In this document: in pieces, positions 34,066-44,005 of the stretch
How the letters are laid out: every line of letters starts with the position of its first letter
How positions within the stretch are numbered: the stretch's first letter is position 1
Assembly (NCBI GenBank): GCA_023386965.1
Contig: JAEWIR010000034.1
Span: 42,831-106,830 of the forward strand
Source: Bacteroidota bacterium
GTDB taxonomy: Bacteria; Bacteroidota; Bacteroidia; Flavobacteriales; Weeksellaceae
Direction of reading: 5' to 3'
Length of the DNA: 64,000 nt
Translations under genes and position numbers: made by a program
Notes under the pieces: generated by a model
Told to the model about the DNA's origin: nothing
Seen by the model: only the letters and a program-made list of their open reading frames with translations
The model's database searches: none

Positions 34066-34788
34066 TCAGATCAGCGTAGCTTCAAAGACCTCGGTAAAGT
34101 GCTTTTTGATTTTTTCCTTCAGTTCAGCTATGTCTTCGTCGGTAAATTTCCTCTCAAGTTCACGCTGCAGTGAAGTAACCGCTTTATCTTTTATACCGCA
34201 GGGAATGATGTATTCGAAGTAGCGTAAATCGGTGTTCACGTTCAGGCCGAAACCATGCATGGTAACCCATTTGGACGTTTTAACTCCCATCGCGCAGATT
34301 TTACGTGCATAAGGTTTTCCCACATCCAGCCAAACGCCTGTCTGTCCTTCACTGCGTTCACCCTTCAGGCCATATTCTGCGATCGTGCGGATGATTACTT
34401 CCTCCAGGTTTCGCATATAGAGAAAGATGTCGGATTTAAAATTGTCCAGGTCCAGAACCGGATAGCCTACGAGTTGGCCAAAACCGTGATAGGTAATGTC
34501 GCCGCCCCGGTTGGTCTTTACATAGGTGGCATTTATTTCCTTAAGCTTTTCAGCATTTGCCAGCATATTGTGTTCGTCTCCTGATTTTCCCAGGGTGTAC
34601 ACGTGTGGATGCTCTACAAACAAAAGATAATTAGGCGTTTCCTCTCTGTCATCCTCACTCTTTTCGCGGTTAGCCAGTTTAATGTCGATAATTTCCTTCA
34701 TCAGCTTTTCCTGGTAATCGAAAGCGGGCAAATAATCCATTAAACCAAGGTCACTGAATTTCAGGCTTCTGTTCTGGGTTGCTGTCAT
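34066..34788 (-). CDS. lipB: Octanoyltransferase LipB
   Basis: A 240-residue lipoyl(octanoyl) transferase. It moves octanoyl from acyl carrier protein to lipoyl domains of 2-oxoacid dehydrogenases and the glycine cleavage H protein. The family signatures are NYLLFVEHPHVYTLGKSG (about 53-70), RGGDITYHGFGQLVGYP (about 94-110), catalytic K163 in YARKICAMGVKTSKW and catalytic C197 in YIIPCGIKD. The ATG at 34788 is chosen; the frame extends to a GTG six bases upstream, which is close to the expected transcript start. Confidence 0.95.
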   Translation of the reverse strand: MTATQNRSLKFSDLGLMDYLPAFDYQEKLMKEIIDIKLANREKSEDDREETPNYLLFVEHPHVYTLGKSGDEHNMLANAEKLKEINATYVKTNRGGDITYHGFGQLVGYPVLDLDNFKSDIFLYMRNLEEVIIRTIAEYGLKGERSEGQTGVWLDVGKPYARKICAMGVKTSKWVTMHGFGLNVNTDLRYFEYIIPCGIKDKAVTSLQRELERKFTDEDIAELKEKIKKHFTEVFEATLI

Positions 34789-34805
34789 AATCACATTTAA
34801 AGGTG

Positions 34806-34813
34806 CAAATTTA
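34806..34813 (-). promoter_or_regulatory. lipB: -7 element TAAATTTG for lipB
   Basis: Exact TAnnTTTG on the minus strand, 17 nt before the lipB ATG. Confidence 0.6.
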
Positions 34814-34839
34814 ATATTTATTATCCTATGCAGTGAATA

Positions 34840-35409
34840 TTAATTCAACAGAAAATTAGAAATGATCTTTTTACCTTCTGTTGTCAGCACACTTTCAGGA
34901 TGAAACTGCACGGCATGTAGGTTATAGCTTCGGTGCTGGAGCGCCATTATAATACCATCAGCATCAACGGCAGTTACTTCAAGTGGTTCCGGAAATGTGT
35001 CCGGATGCACCGCCCAGCTGTGATATCGACCTGCTTCAAAATTTTGCGGAATACTTTGAAAAAGTTTGCATTCGGTATTCAGGATGGTAACAGGCGAAGC
35101 TACACCATGATAAATTTGGTGAAGATTGATGAGCTTTCCGCCAAAACATTCGGCAATGGCCTGCAGGCCCAGACAAATTCCAAGCATTGGGATCTCCTTA
35201 TGAAGTTCTGCAATTAGTTTATTGAGGATACCGGCTCCGGCCGGTACTCCCGGACCGGGAGAAATAATGATTTTGTCAAATTGCGCTGCCTGGGCCACAC
35301 TTATTTCATCATTTTTGGCAACCTGAACCCTTTCACCAAGGATTTGCTCGGTCATCTGGACCAGATTATAGGTGAAGCTGTCGTAATTGTCCAGAATCAG
35401 AATCTTCAT
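34840..35409 (-). CDS. Anthranilate/aminodeoxychorismate synthase glutaminase subunit
   Basis: A 189-residue class I glutamine amidotransferase that supplies ammonia to a chorismate-converting partner (TrpE or PabB). The catalytic triad is visible: Cys in MLGICLGLQAIAECFGG, and His-Glu in AVQFHPESVLTTEGK; ILILDNYDSFTYNL starts the fold and IISPGPGVPAGAGI is the oxyanion loop. No trp or pab partner genes are nearby, so TrpG and PabA cannot be separated; a shared subunit is possible. The start at 35409 is chosen over the longer frame because the -7 element ends only 4 nt upstream and the longer N-terminus lies in a terminator hairpin. Confidence 0.9.
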   Translation of the reverse strand: MKILILDNYDSFTYNLVQMTEQILGERVQVAKNDEISVAQAAQFDKIIISPGPGVPAGAGILNKLIAELHKEIPMLGICLGLQAIAECFGGKLINLHQIYHGVASPVTILNTECKLFQSIPQNFEAGRYHSWAVHPDTFPEPLEVTAVDADGIIMALQHRSYNLHAVQFHPESVLTTEGKKIISNFLLN

Positions 35410-35413
35410 GGCG

Positions 35414-35421
35414 CAAAAATA
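35414..35421 (-). promoter_or_regulatory. -7 element TATTTTTG abutting a start codon
   Basis: Exact TAnnTTTG on the minus strand; only four bases separate it from the ATG of the glutaminase gene, predicting a leaderless mRNA. Confidence 0.65.
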
Positions 35422-35456
35422 TAAAAAAAGACTTTGCCCTGTTACGGGGCAAAGTC
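35422..35456 (-). terminator. Intrinsic terminator (minus strand)
   Basis: GACTTTGCCC (35430-35439) pairs with GGGCAAAGTC (35447-35456), a perfect 10-bp stem, followed on the minus strand by seven T residues. It ends the transcript of the gene at 35501-36010 and adjoins the glutaminase promoter. Confidence 0.85.
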
Positions 35457-35500
35457 GCATTTAAGATCCATTCACCGCAGGTCCGTTTTAGGCGCTTAGG

Positions 35501-36010
35501 TTAATCATGGTCTTCATCCTTTTCGGACTTATTGAAGGTATTGCCGTTGATTTCGTTTTGTGAAGTAGCTACACTCCTGATCTCTGTATGGCGGATCTCG
35601 CCGCCAGTGGTGCCGGCTTTCTGAGCGAAAAACAGGGTCGCGAGACCAAATAAACCTACAACAAAAGGCATTATTTTAGAAAAAGTATAGTTCCTGATAC
35701 TCGCAAAAAGCGCTACCATGCTAATTCCACCTAAGATATAGGACAGCGCGGCAAACACCTCAGCTGCTTCCTCATGCGTTTCAATAAGACGTTCGGTCAC
35801 ACCCGGAAGGTTTTCTACACCGTGCTCCGCGCCTTCGCCGGTGGCCATGGCAGCAATTGAAGTAAGCGCACCCAGGATGAAAATGAAATAGGAGTTGCGT
35901 TTTGATACTTCAGTTTTTGTGAAAATCCCGATAAGAAGCAGGATCATTCCTACCACTGGAAATATGATTGGCAAATGGTTTACTACCAAATGCAGATGTG
36001 TATGGTTCAT
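35501..36010 (-). CDS. Membrane protein with N-terminal HxHLHxxxNH motif
   Basis: A 169-residue protein with four predicted transmembrane helices (about 10-28, 40-57, 85-103, 110-128). The N-terminus HTHLHLVVNHLP and the conserved GEGAEHGVENLPG loop with further His and Glu residues (HEEAAEVFA) suggest metal or heme binding within the membrane, similar in layout to DUF2231-type proteins. The C-terminal 40 residues are polar and end in an acidic His-containing tail (EKDEDHD). It lies downstream of another unknown gene on the same strand and near a lipoprotein cytochrome c. No function assigned; redox or metal handling is a guess. Confidence 0.75.
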   Translation of the reverse strand: MNHTHLHLVVNHLPIIFPVVGMILLLIGIFTKTEVSKRNSYFIFILGALTSIAAMATGEGAEHGVENLPGVTERLIETHEEAAEVFAALSYILGGISMVALFASIRNYTFSKIMPFVVGLFGLATLFFAQKAGTTGGEIRHTEIRSVATSQNEINGNTFNKSEKDEDHD

Positions 36011-36093
36011 TTTGACTGATTTAAAGTTTAAATAAAGGAGAATTGCGAAGCCTAGTCAATTCAGTAATTGAACAGGTTTTCTTCTGAGGTAAT

Positions 36094-36480
36094 TTAAACA
36101 AAAATCGGTGGGCGGAAAACGCTGTTCAGCGTATTGGAATCATAAATGAAATTACGGAAGGGAATAAATTTTCGCTCCCTGAATAGGGCAGGACCTAACA
36201 GTGAAAATGTAAAATACTCCGGAATTGTAAGTGGATTTACGACTACTGTATTTGTCCCGTGAGTTTTAAAAGGGAGTTTCATATCCTGCTCATAATCGGA
36301 ATCTACCGTCTGCTCATCAACATAATGCATCTTCAAGAAGGAAAATACGGTCGTGTCGCTGTTGCTGATCCTATGCGCCAGAAAATGCGAAACAAGGTTG
36401 GGAAATCTCAGTATTTGCTGTACCTCCGTAAATGAGAGCAGGTAAACAGTTAGAAATAAATAGACGGTAAGCCGTTTCAC
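36094..36480 (-). CDS. Hypothetical protein, GTG start, predicted leaderless
   Basis: A 128-residue protein with a hydrophobic N-terminus (RLTVYLFLTVYLLSF) that may be a signal peptide or anchor. The remainder holds conserved-looking segments (LVSHFLAHR, FLKMHYVDEQTVDSDYEQDM, LPFKTHGTN) with several His, and a C-terminal FRPPIFV. Proteins of this shape recur in Bacteroidota beside metal or redox genes, but this is memory, not a search. The start is GTG at 36480, four bases after an exact TACCTTTG element. The gene downstream on the same strand is the His-rich membrane protein. Confidence 0.7.
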   Translation of the reverse strand: MKRLTVYLFLTVYLLSFTEVQQILRFPNLVSHFLAHRISNSDTTVFSFLKMHYVDEQTVDSDYEQDMKLPFKTHGTNTVVVNPLTIPEYFTFSLLGPALFRERKFIPFRNFIYDSNTLNSVFRPPIFV

Positions 36481-36484
36481 CAGA

Positions 36485-36492
36485 CAAAGGTA
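36485..36492 (-). promoter_or_regulatory. -7 element TACCTTTG abutting a GTG start
   Basis: Exact TAnnTTTG on the minus strand; four bases separate it from the GTG at 36480. Confidence 0.6.
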
Positions 36493-36610
36493 CGTGGTTT
36501 TTCGTTTATTTATTTGACCCTCAAATATTTGTAATTATTACAATTAAAAATAAGGTTTGAATAATATCCACTTTCACTATTTATACTCGCAAATTAAAAA
36601 CTTAATGTCC

Positions 36611-36618
36611 TATTTTTG
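36611..36618 (+). promoter_or_regulatory. -7 element TATTTTTG
   Basis: Exact TAnnTTTG, 15 bp before the lipoprotein ATG at 36634; it excludes upstream in-frame starts. Confidence 0.62.
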
Positions 36619-36633
36619 TCCAAATTTGATATT

Positions 36634-36906
36634 ATGAAAAAGCTACTTACTTTAACTTTCGCAGTTGCCCTTATCTCGGCAAGCTGTAGTAAAAAAGATG
36701 AAACTTATCAAAAGGACAGCAACACCATGCTTGCCGAGCCTGAAGTTTCTGAAATGGACACCACACAAACCATCTCCGAACCTACTGCAACTTCCACCTT
36801 TGATGGTCCGGGACCAAATGCCAGCGGAGATACAATTAAGCCTTATCCGGCGGGAACGACTTCTACAGGAGCCACAGATAAATCCAAGCCGTCCGGGAAT
36901 GAATAA
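36634..36906 (+). CDS. Small lipoprotein, unknown function
   Basis: A 90-residue protein with a lipobox (LISASC, Cys at about residue 17) and a mature part rich in Thr, Ser, Pro, Gly and acidic residues without a domain. It overlaps the next gene, a lipoprotein cytochrome c, by 8 bp, so the two are translationally linked. It resembles in size and composition the lipoprotein at 3282, though without clear sequence identity. A role at the outer face of the inner membrane or inner face of the outer membrane with the cytochrome is plausible only from linkage. Confidence 0.68.
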   Translation: MKKLLTLTFAVALISASCSKKDETYQKDSNTMLAEPEVSEMDTTQTISEPTATSTFDGPGPNASGDTIKPYPAGTTSTGATDKSKPSGNE

Positions 36907-37312
36907 ATTCCTCATTTCCTTCCTGGCTGCGGGCTTCATTTTTACTGCATGCGCAAAAAAAGAGACCGTTTCTGTTCCTGATTTTAATGCACCGCCCACT
37001 TCCGAGCCGGAAAAGGTTCAGGAAACTCAGGTGGAACATCCCATGGCCCGAATAGCAGAAGGTAAATCACTTATAGAGGGAACCGACTGTATGACCTGTC
37101 ATAAAACTGACAGTAAACTTATCGGTCCTTCCTACCTCGACATCGCGGCAAAATATGACAACAGTCCCGAAAACCTTGAACTGCTGGCCGGCAAAATAAT
37201 TGACGGCGGGAGCGGGGTTTGGGGCAGTGTCCCGATGTCTGCACATCCGGGCATGAGCCGGGACAATGCAAAGAAGATGGTGGAATATATCCTGAGTCTG
37301 CGCGTAAATTAG
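36899..37312 (+). CDS. Lipoprotein c-type cytochrome
   Basis: A 137-residue protein with a lipobox (IFTACAKKE) and a single class I cytochrome c domain. The heme site is CMTCH in GTDCMTCHKTDSKLIGPSY, and the distal Met ligand is probably in VPMSAHPGMS near residue 114-122. The C-terminal helix MVEYILSLR fits the family. It would carry electrons in the periplasm while tethered to a membrane. The start ATG (36899) overlaps the end of the upstream lipoprotein gene in a different frame. A terminator follows. Confidence 0.9.
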   Translation: MNKFLISFLAAGFIFTACAKKETVSVPDFNAPPTSEPEKVQETQVEHPMARIAEGKSLIEGTDCMTCHKTDSKLIGPSYLDIAAKYDNSPENLELLAGKIIDGGSGVWGSVPMSAHPGMSRDNAKKMVEYILSLRVN

Positions 37313-37332
37313 CCCTTTGCTAAGCAATATAC

Positions 37333-37357
37333 AGCAGCCTATAAGGCTGCTTTTTTT
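37333..37357 (+). terminator. Intrinsic terminator
   Basis: AGCAGCCT (37333-37340) pairs with AGGCTGCT (37344-37351), followed by T residues. Confidence 0.88.
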
Positions 37358-37392
37358 ATGCCCCGCTGTTCCGATTACTGCAGAAAATTACC

Positions 37393-37400
37393 TAAATTTG
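37393..37400 (+). promoter_or_regulatory. lysS: -7 element TAAATTTG for lysS
   Basis: Exact TAnnTTTG, 22 bp before the lysS start. Confidence 0.6.
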
Positions 37401-37422
37401 CCCTCTTAAAAAGCAAGCAAAC

Positions 37423-39120
37423 ATGCAGTTATCAGAACAGGAAATCATCAGAAGAGAAAAGCTCGCAACCCTTACCAAAATGGGTATTGATGCTTTTCCG
37501 GCAGATGAGTATAAAATCTCAGCAACTACTAAAAGTATAAAGGACGATTTCACTGAAGGTAAACAGGTGCAGATTGCCGGCCGACTTATGAGCAGAAGGA
37601 TTCAGGGCAAGGCAAGTTTTGCTGAACTACAGGATTCCGAAGGAAGGATTCAGGTCTATTTTAACAGAGACGAAATCTGTACGGGTGAAGACAAAACCCT
37701 GTACAATGAAGTTTATAAACACCTTTTGGATATAGGTGATATCATCGGTATTGAAGGTGAGCTTTTCAGTACACAGGTGGGCGAAAAGACCGTAATGGTG
37801 AAGAATTTCAAAATACTTACGAAATCACTTCGTCCGCTGCCGCAACCGCGTACAGATGAAAACGGCGTAGTGCATGATGCGTTTAATGATGCGGAACTGC
37901 GTTACAGACAGCGTTATGTGGACCTAACTGTAAATCCTCACGTGAAGGAGATTTTCGTAAAGCGCACAAAACTTTTTAACGCGATGCGTACCTTCTTCAA
38001 TGAAGCCGGTTATTTCGAGGTGGAGACCCCGATACTTCAGTCTATTCCCGGTGGTGCGGCTGCCAGACCGTTCATTACCCATCATAATGCGCTTGATATT
38101 CCGCTTTACTTAAGGATCGCGAATGAGCTTTATCTGAAAAGATTAATTGTTGGAGGTTTCGACGGTGTGTATGAGTTTTCCAAAAACTTCAGGAACGAAG
38201 GAATGGACCGTACCCACAATCCTGAATTTACCGCAATGGAGATCTATGTAGCCTATAAAGACTATAACTGGATGATGGACTTTACTGAAAAACTGCTGGA
38301 ATTCTGTGCAGTTCAAGTTAACGGTACCACTACAGCTACCTTCGGCGAAAACCAGATCGATTTTAAAGCTCCTTATCCACGGGTGTCCATGACAGAGGCC
38401 ATCCAGAAGTTTACAGGTTTTGACATTACAGGTAAATCTGAAAAGGAACTTTACGATTTTGCCAAATCAATCGGTATTGAGGTGAATGAAACCATGGGCA
38501 AAGGGAAACTCATCGATGAAATATTTGGTGAGAAGTGTGAAGGAAATTTTATTCAGCCCACATTTATCACCGATTATCCGGTTGAAATGTCGCCTTTAAC
38601 CAAAAAACACCGCAGTAAAGAAGGTCTGACCGAGCGTTTTGAACTGATGATCTGCGGAAAGGAGGTAGCTAATGCCTATTCGGAGCTTAACGACCCAATT
38701 GATCAGCGTGAACGTTTTGAGTCTCAGCTGGCCCTTTCCGAAAGAGGAGATGATGAGGCCATGTTCATCGATAATGATTTCCTGCGCGCCCTGGAATACG
38801 GAATGCCGCCAACTTCAGGTCTGGGAATTGGTATGGACAGGTTAATTATGTTCCTTACCAATAACGCTTCTATCCAGGAAGTACTTTTCTTTCCTCAGAT
38901 GAAGCCCGAGAAAACAGTTCCGCAGGTTGAACTTGGCGAGGACGAAAAGGTTATTTTGGAGATCCTGAATTCTCAGGAAGAAGCCATGCAGCTGTCAGAG
39001 GTTAAGGAACGTGCACAACTGTCCGGTAAAAAATGGGATAAAGCGACCAAAAACCTTACGAAATTTGAGATGATTAAGGTTGAGAAATCGGGTGACCTGA
39101 TCATGATGCAACTTACGTAA
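37423..39120 (+). CDS. lysS: Lysyl-tRNA synthetase (class II) with C-terminal extension
   Basis: A 565-residue LysRS. The N-terminal OB-fold anticodon-binding domain spans about 55-160 (AGRLMSRRIQGKASFAELQD), motif 1 is near FNEAGYFEVETPILQSIPGG, motif 2 in FSKNFRNEGMDRTHNPEFT, and motif 3 in SGLGIGMDRLIMFLTNNAS (about 464-482). The usual bacterial enzyme ends near residue 500; here about 65 further residues follow, charged and winged-helix-like (LEILNSQEEAMQLSEVKER). Such an extension occurs in other Flavobacteriia from memory; its role is unknown. Catalytic parts are complete. Confidence 0.95.
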   Translation: MQLSEQEIIRREKLATLTKMGIDAFPADEYKISATTKSIKDDFTEGKQVQIAGRLMSRRIQGKASFAELQDSEGRIQVYFNRDEICTGEDKTLYNEVYKHLLDIGDIIGIEGELFSTQVGEKTVMVKNFKILTKSLRPLPQPRTDENGVVHDAFNDAELRYRQRYVDLTVNPHVKEIFVKRTKLFNAMRTFFNEAGYFEVETPILQSIPGGAAARPFITHHNALDIPLYLRIANELYLKRLIVGGFDGVYEFSKNFRNEGMDRTHNPEFTAMEIYVAYKDYNWMMDFTEKLLEFCAVQVNGTTTATFGENQIDFKAPYPRVSMTEAIQKFTGFDITGKSEKELYDFAKSIGIEVNETMGKGKLIDEIFGEKCEGNFIQPTFITDYPVEMSPLTKKHRSKEGLTERFELMICGKEVANAYSELNDPIDQRERFESQLALSERGDDEAMFIDNDFLRALEYGMPPTSGLGIGMDRLIMFLTNNASIQEVLFFPQMKPEKTVPQVELGEDEKVILEILNSQEEAMQLSEVKERAQLSGKKWDKATKNLTKFEMIKVEKSGDLIMMQLT

Positions 39121-39137
39121 AACAAATTCATAAATAT

Positions 39138-39166
39138 AATGACGGGCTTCGGTCCGTTATTTTTGT
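39138..39166 (+). terminator. Hairpin terminator after lysS
   Basis: GACGG (39141-39145) pairs with CCGTT (39154-39158) around a CTTCGG-containing loop, followed by a T-rich tract. Confidence 0.6.
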
Positions 39167-39340
39167 TTAAGGGGCTCTGTATCTTTCACATAACCCCTGT
39201 ATTCAGGGTTTACACCATTACTTTAAATAACACTTTTTAACTTTTATATCCGGCTAAAATTCGCGATATTTGTGGGTCTTTGCAAACCGCAAAAACAATC
39301 ATTAAATTATACATTAAATAAATATTTTGCTGCACATTAA

Positions 39341-41299
<1,959 letters not shown>

Positions 41300-41320
41300 T
41301 TTCAGTTGAACAATATATAT

Positions 41321-41347
41321 AAAACCGTCCGGCTTGGACGGTTTTTT
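41321..41347 (+). terminator. Intrinsic terminator after gyrB
   Basis: AAAACCGTCC (41321-41330) pairs perfectly with GGACGGTTTT (41336-41345), followed by T residues. Confidence 0.9.
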
Positions 41348-41370
41348 GCTTTTCAATTCAAATGACTATT

Positions 41371-42192
41371 ATGAAACAATACTTTTGCACTCTTTCGCTG
41401 GTGGGTGCACTTTCTGTAAGCTGCACCAAGAAAACTGTAGAAACAGCCTTGCCGGAATCAGCATTAAACAAAACAGATACAACAGCGGCAAAGGAGAAGG
41501 AATCCTTTGCTGTTGACTCGCTTAAAATAGCTGATTCCGCGGTGATTTCCCCAACGCTAACTCTGGAATACAGCCAGAAGGTGCTCCTGCTCAAAGGTTT
41601 GGAAAAGCCGGTATTGGATACTTTGTATGCTGATGTACTATTCCAGGATGGTAAGGTATTGCCCGACTATTCTAAAACTACTGTACATAAGGCCGCCACT
41701 GAGCGGATGCTTAGCTACTTTAAAGAATCCGGCAAAGATTACCGGGATTTTATGCCGGAAAGGCCTCAAATATGGGATCAGCATTCCGAGATGAAAGTTT
41801 ACAGCAGTCAGCGCGGATATCTTACGCTGCAATATACTGGTTACGGATACACAGGCGGCGCACATGGGTATGCATATGAGAATTACAGGAGTGCTGATAT
41901 CATTCAGCAGAAAAATATTATGCTGGAGGATATTGTAGATGTAAAAGAAGTTCCGTGGAATCAGCTATTGCTCAAACACCTCGGTTCCCGCAAAGGCGAA
42001 CTTTTTGAACCTACCTCTTTAACCTACACCCAAAATTTCTTTTTTACCGAAGATTCACTCACCTTTGTGTACGGGCAGTATGAAATAGCGCCTTATGCTG
42101 CCGGAATTATTCGGATAGCATTACCACTGAGCAGCATTTCCGGCGCACTGCAGTCCGAATTTAAAGTGCGGATGGGTATTCCGTCCAAATAA
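41371..42192 (+). CDS. DUF3298 (RsiV-like) lipoprotein
   Basis: A 273-residue lipoprotein with lipobox LSVSC (Cys at about 16). The mature protein begins with a charged linker (about 20-60) and continues into a DUF4163/DUF3298 pair like the extracytoplasmic part of the anti-sigma factor RsiV, with the signature QYTGYGYTGGAHGYAYENYR and DSLTFVYGQYEIAPYAAGII. RsiV binds lysozyme, but this protein has no transmembrane anti-sigma part and no sigma factor gene is next to it, so a separate envelope role is likely. An ATG at 41362 is an alternative start. Confidence 0.82.
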   Translation: MKQYFCTLSLVGALSVSCTKKTVETALPESALNKTDTTAAKEKESFAVDSLKIADSAVISPTLTLEYSQKVLLLKGLEKPVLDTLYADVLFQDGKVLPDYSKTTVHKAATERMLSYFKESGKDYRDFMPERPQIWDQHSEMKVYSSQRGYLTLQYTGYGYTGGAHGYAYENYRSADIIQQKNIMLEDIVDVKEVPWNQLLLKHLGSRKGELFEPTSLTYTQNFFFTEDSLTFVYGQYEIAPYAAGIIRIALPLSSISGALQSEFKVRMGIPSK

Positions 42193-42208
42193 ATAACATT
42201 TCTTTACC

Positions 42209-42216
42209 TACTTTTG
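42209..42216 (+). promoter_or_regulatory. -7 element TACTTTTG abutting a start codon
   Basis: Exact TAnnTTTG; five bases separate it from the ATG at 42222, predicting a leaderless mRNA. Confidence 0.65.
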
Positions 42217-42221
42217 CAGCT

Positions 42222-43070
42222 ATGTTGCGCACCGCTTTTATCATCAATCCACGTTCTGCAAAAAACAGTGCAAACCGGTTTCTCAGGCAGCTAAAAGCCC
42301 GGGCATCGGATTCCCTTGTGCATATTTCCCAATCGGTACAGTCCACACATGATTTCGTTCTGGAAAATTTCGATGAGGTTGATGTTTTTGTTGCAGTAGG
42401 CGGAGACGGTACCATATCCAGTGTGGCTTCGAACCTGCTGAACACCCCGAAACTCATGGCCGTAATTCCGGCAGGGTCGGGCAACGGTTTTTCGCGTGAG
42501 ATGAAATTTTCATCCAACCTGGACCACTTGCTTGGTAAAATCAAGGCGGGAAAATTTGAAGAGGTTGATACTTTTACGGTGAACGGCAGGATTTCCGTGA
42601 ATGTCTCAGGTATCGGTTTTGACGGCGAAGTTATTCAGGCCTTCGAAAAGACCTCCCGCGGATTTGCCAATTACATCCGTACCTCCGTGGCAAAATACAG
42701 GAGCTACAGCCCCATCCGGGTACGTTTTGAAGAGAAATACAGTGACTGTAACGGTGAATATCTGATGATTAATGTGGCCAATACCCGGCAGTTTGGAAAT
42801 AATGCTTTTATCGCACCTCATGCCAGCCACAGCGACAGCCTGCTGGAAATCGCCTTGGTCAAAAAATTTCCTTTCATACATGCGCCGGTCTTTGCCTATC
42901 GGATGTTCTCTAAAAAGCTGATTCCAAATCAGTATATAAAATATCTTTCGGTGCCGGAAATAAGTTTTGAGGTAGACAGTGATGTCTGGCATCTGGACGG
43001 TGAGGGCGTCAGAATACCGTCGCCGGTGCATATAAAAATATGGCCTAAGAGCCTGAAAATTGTCGTGTAA
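42222..43070 (+). CDS. Diacylglycerol kinase-like lipid kinase (DgkB/YegS family)
   Basis: A 282-residue soluble lipid kinase of the DAGK catalytic family. Motifs include the N-terminal INPRSAKN, the nucleotide-binding VAVGGDGTISSVASNL (about 65-80), VIPAGSGNGFSREM (about 86-99), the FDGEVIQAF stretch and the C-terminal WHLDGEGV with the conserved Asp-Gly-Glu. It would phosphorylate diacylglycerol or a sphingoid/other lipid; many flavobacteria contain sphingolipids, so a sphingosine-type substrate is possible but unsupported. Convergent with the MarR gene. Confidence 0.86.
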   Translation: MLRTAFIINPRSAKNSANRFLRQLKARASDSLVHISQSVQSTHDFVLENFDEVDVFVAVGGDGTISSVASNLLNTPKLMAVIPAGSGNGFSREMKFSSNLDHLLGKIKAGKFEEVDTFTVNGRISVNVSGIGFDGEVIQAFEKTSRGFANYIRTSVAKYRSYSPIRVRFEEKYSDCNGEYLMINVANTRQFGNNAFIAPHASHSDSLLEIALVKKFPFIHAPVFAYRMFSKKLIPNQYIKYLSVPEISFEVDSDVWHLDGEGVRIPSPVHIKIWPKSLKIVV

Positions 43071-43098
43071 ATTTTCAGATAGGTTTCATTGAAAAGTT

Positions 43099-43740
43099 TT
43101 AGAGCATTTTCATGATTTCATCTGTATCTTCATTCTTGAAGTTGGAGTAAACCGTATGATGAAACGTATTTAGTTTTTTAAGTGAGGATAGAAGCTCTTG
43201 CTTTTCCTTCAGGCTGAGCTGCCCACACATGATCCTGGAAACTTTGGTGATGTCCTGCATGGATTCCAAAAAAACTTTGCGGCCCTTCTCCGTCACTGAA
43301 ATCCGGGTGCTGCGCTTGTCATTCTCATCAGGACTTTCTGCAAACAGGCCGCTTTTTACCAGACGTTTAATGATCTCGATGCCCGTCTGTTTTTCGTGGG
43401 CATTTTTTTCAATGAGCTGCATTTTCGTCAGGCTCTCATAATCCATCATTCGGAACAGATAGGTGAAATCCTCATTGGCCAGTGCAGGATGGTTTTCCAG
43501 GGATTTACGGATCAGTTGTTTGGAATAACGTCCAAGCATGATCACCTGTTTGGCGATTTCATTTTCCAGATCATATACCTTAAGGTCAAATTTTTCAGAA
43601 AGATTCCTGGGAGTCTCTCTTTGGTAGGCTCTTTGGTTAAGGTGCATACGGAAATCTTCCAGACTTTGCTGGTTTTGTGGATGACTTTTCTGAAAGTGGT
43701 CCAGTTCTGTCAGAATTTCAATGATAAGATGAAGTTCCAT
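43099..43740 (-). CDS. MarR family transcriptional regulator
   Basis: A 213-residue winged-helix protein, longer than the usual 140-170 residues. The N-terminal about 60 residues are helical and charged. The MarR DNA-binding domain lies roughly between 85 and 180: the recognition part LTKMQLIEKNAHEKQTGIEI followed by the wing ENDKRSTRISVTEKGRKVF, which contains the conserved Asp-Lys-Arg turn. It is transcribed away from the carotenoid operon across a 265-bp region with palindromes, so control of crt genes is a reasonable inference. MarR-type regulators of carotenoid genes are known in other phyla. Confidence 0.87.
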   Translation of the reverse strand: MELHLIIEILTELDHFQKSHPQNQQSLEDFRMHLNQRAYQRETPRNLSEKFDLKVYDLENEIAKQVIMLGRYSKQLIRKSLENHPALANEDFTYLFRMMDYESLTKMQLIEKNAHEKQTGIEIIKRLVKSGLFAESPDENDKRSTRISVTEKGRKVFLESMQDITKVSRIMCGQLSLKEKQELLSSLKKLNTFHHTVYSNFKNEDTDEIMKML

Positions 43741-44005
43741 CGTTTATTTATGTTCAGACCACCATATTTAAGGCTAAGTTTTGGTCCAGTGTACAAATGA
43801 TCTCTGCAAAGATACTGAGAATGCAGACAGATGCCAAACAGTAGCGTATGCATTACGTACAGGAGGTGTCTGCCTCAAAAAAGATTGTAACCCAGTACTT
43901 TAAAAAAGAGTATATTTATTATTGATTTTCCTTATTGTAAATATAGGCAAATATATTTCTAAATTTGTTTTAAAAGTATATTTTTGTACTACTTGATTTT
44001 ACCCT
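43741..44005 (+). promoter_or_regulatory. MarR-crtI intergenic region with palindromes
   Basis: A 265-bp divergent promoter region. It holds CGTATGCATTACG (43845-43857), an imperfect palindrome with CGTA/TACG arms, within GCAGACA (43823-43829)/TGTCTGC (43867-43873), 7-bp arms 37 bp apart. AGTACTTTAAAA (about 43895) and TTTTAAAAGTAT (about 43968) are near inverted copies. The crtI -7 element TATTTTTG is at 43979-43986. Operator assignment is inference. Confidence 0.45.
43979..43986 (+). promoter_or_regulatory. -7 element TATTTTTG for the carotenoid operon
   Basis: Exact TAnnTTTG, 19 bp before crtI. No correctly spaced TTG was seen, consistent with a regulated or activated promoter. Confidence 0.6.

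Noticed and set aside
41371..42192. Anti-sigma factor RsiV
   Set aside because: Shares the extracytoplasmic domain only; it is a lipoprotein without transmembrane or sigma-binding part and has no sigma gene next to it.
43801..43880. Riboswitch before crtI
   Set aside because: The palindromes are short and symmetrical like protein sites and lie upstream of the -7 element, so they are not in the mRNA.
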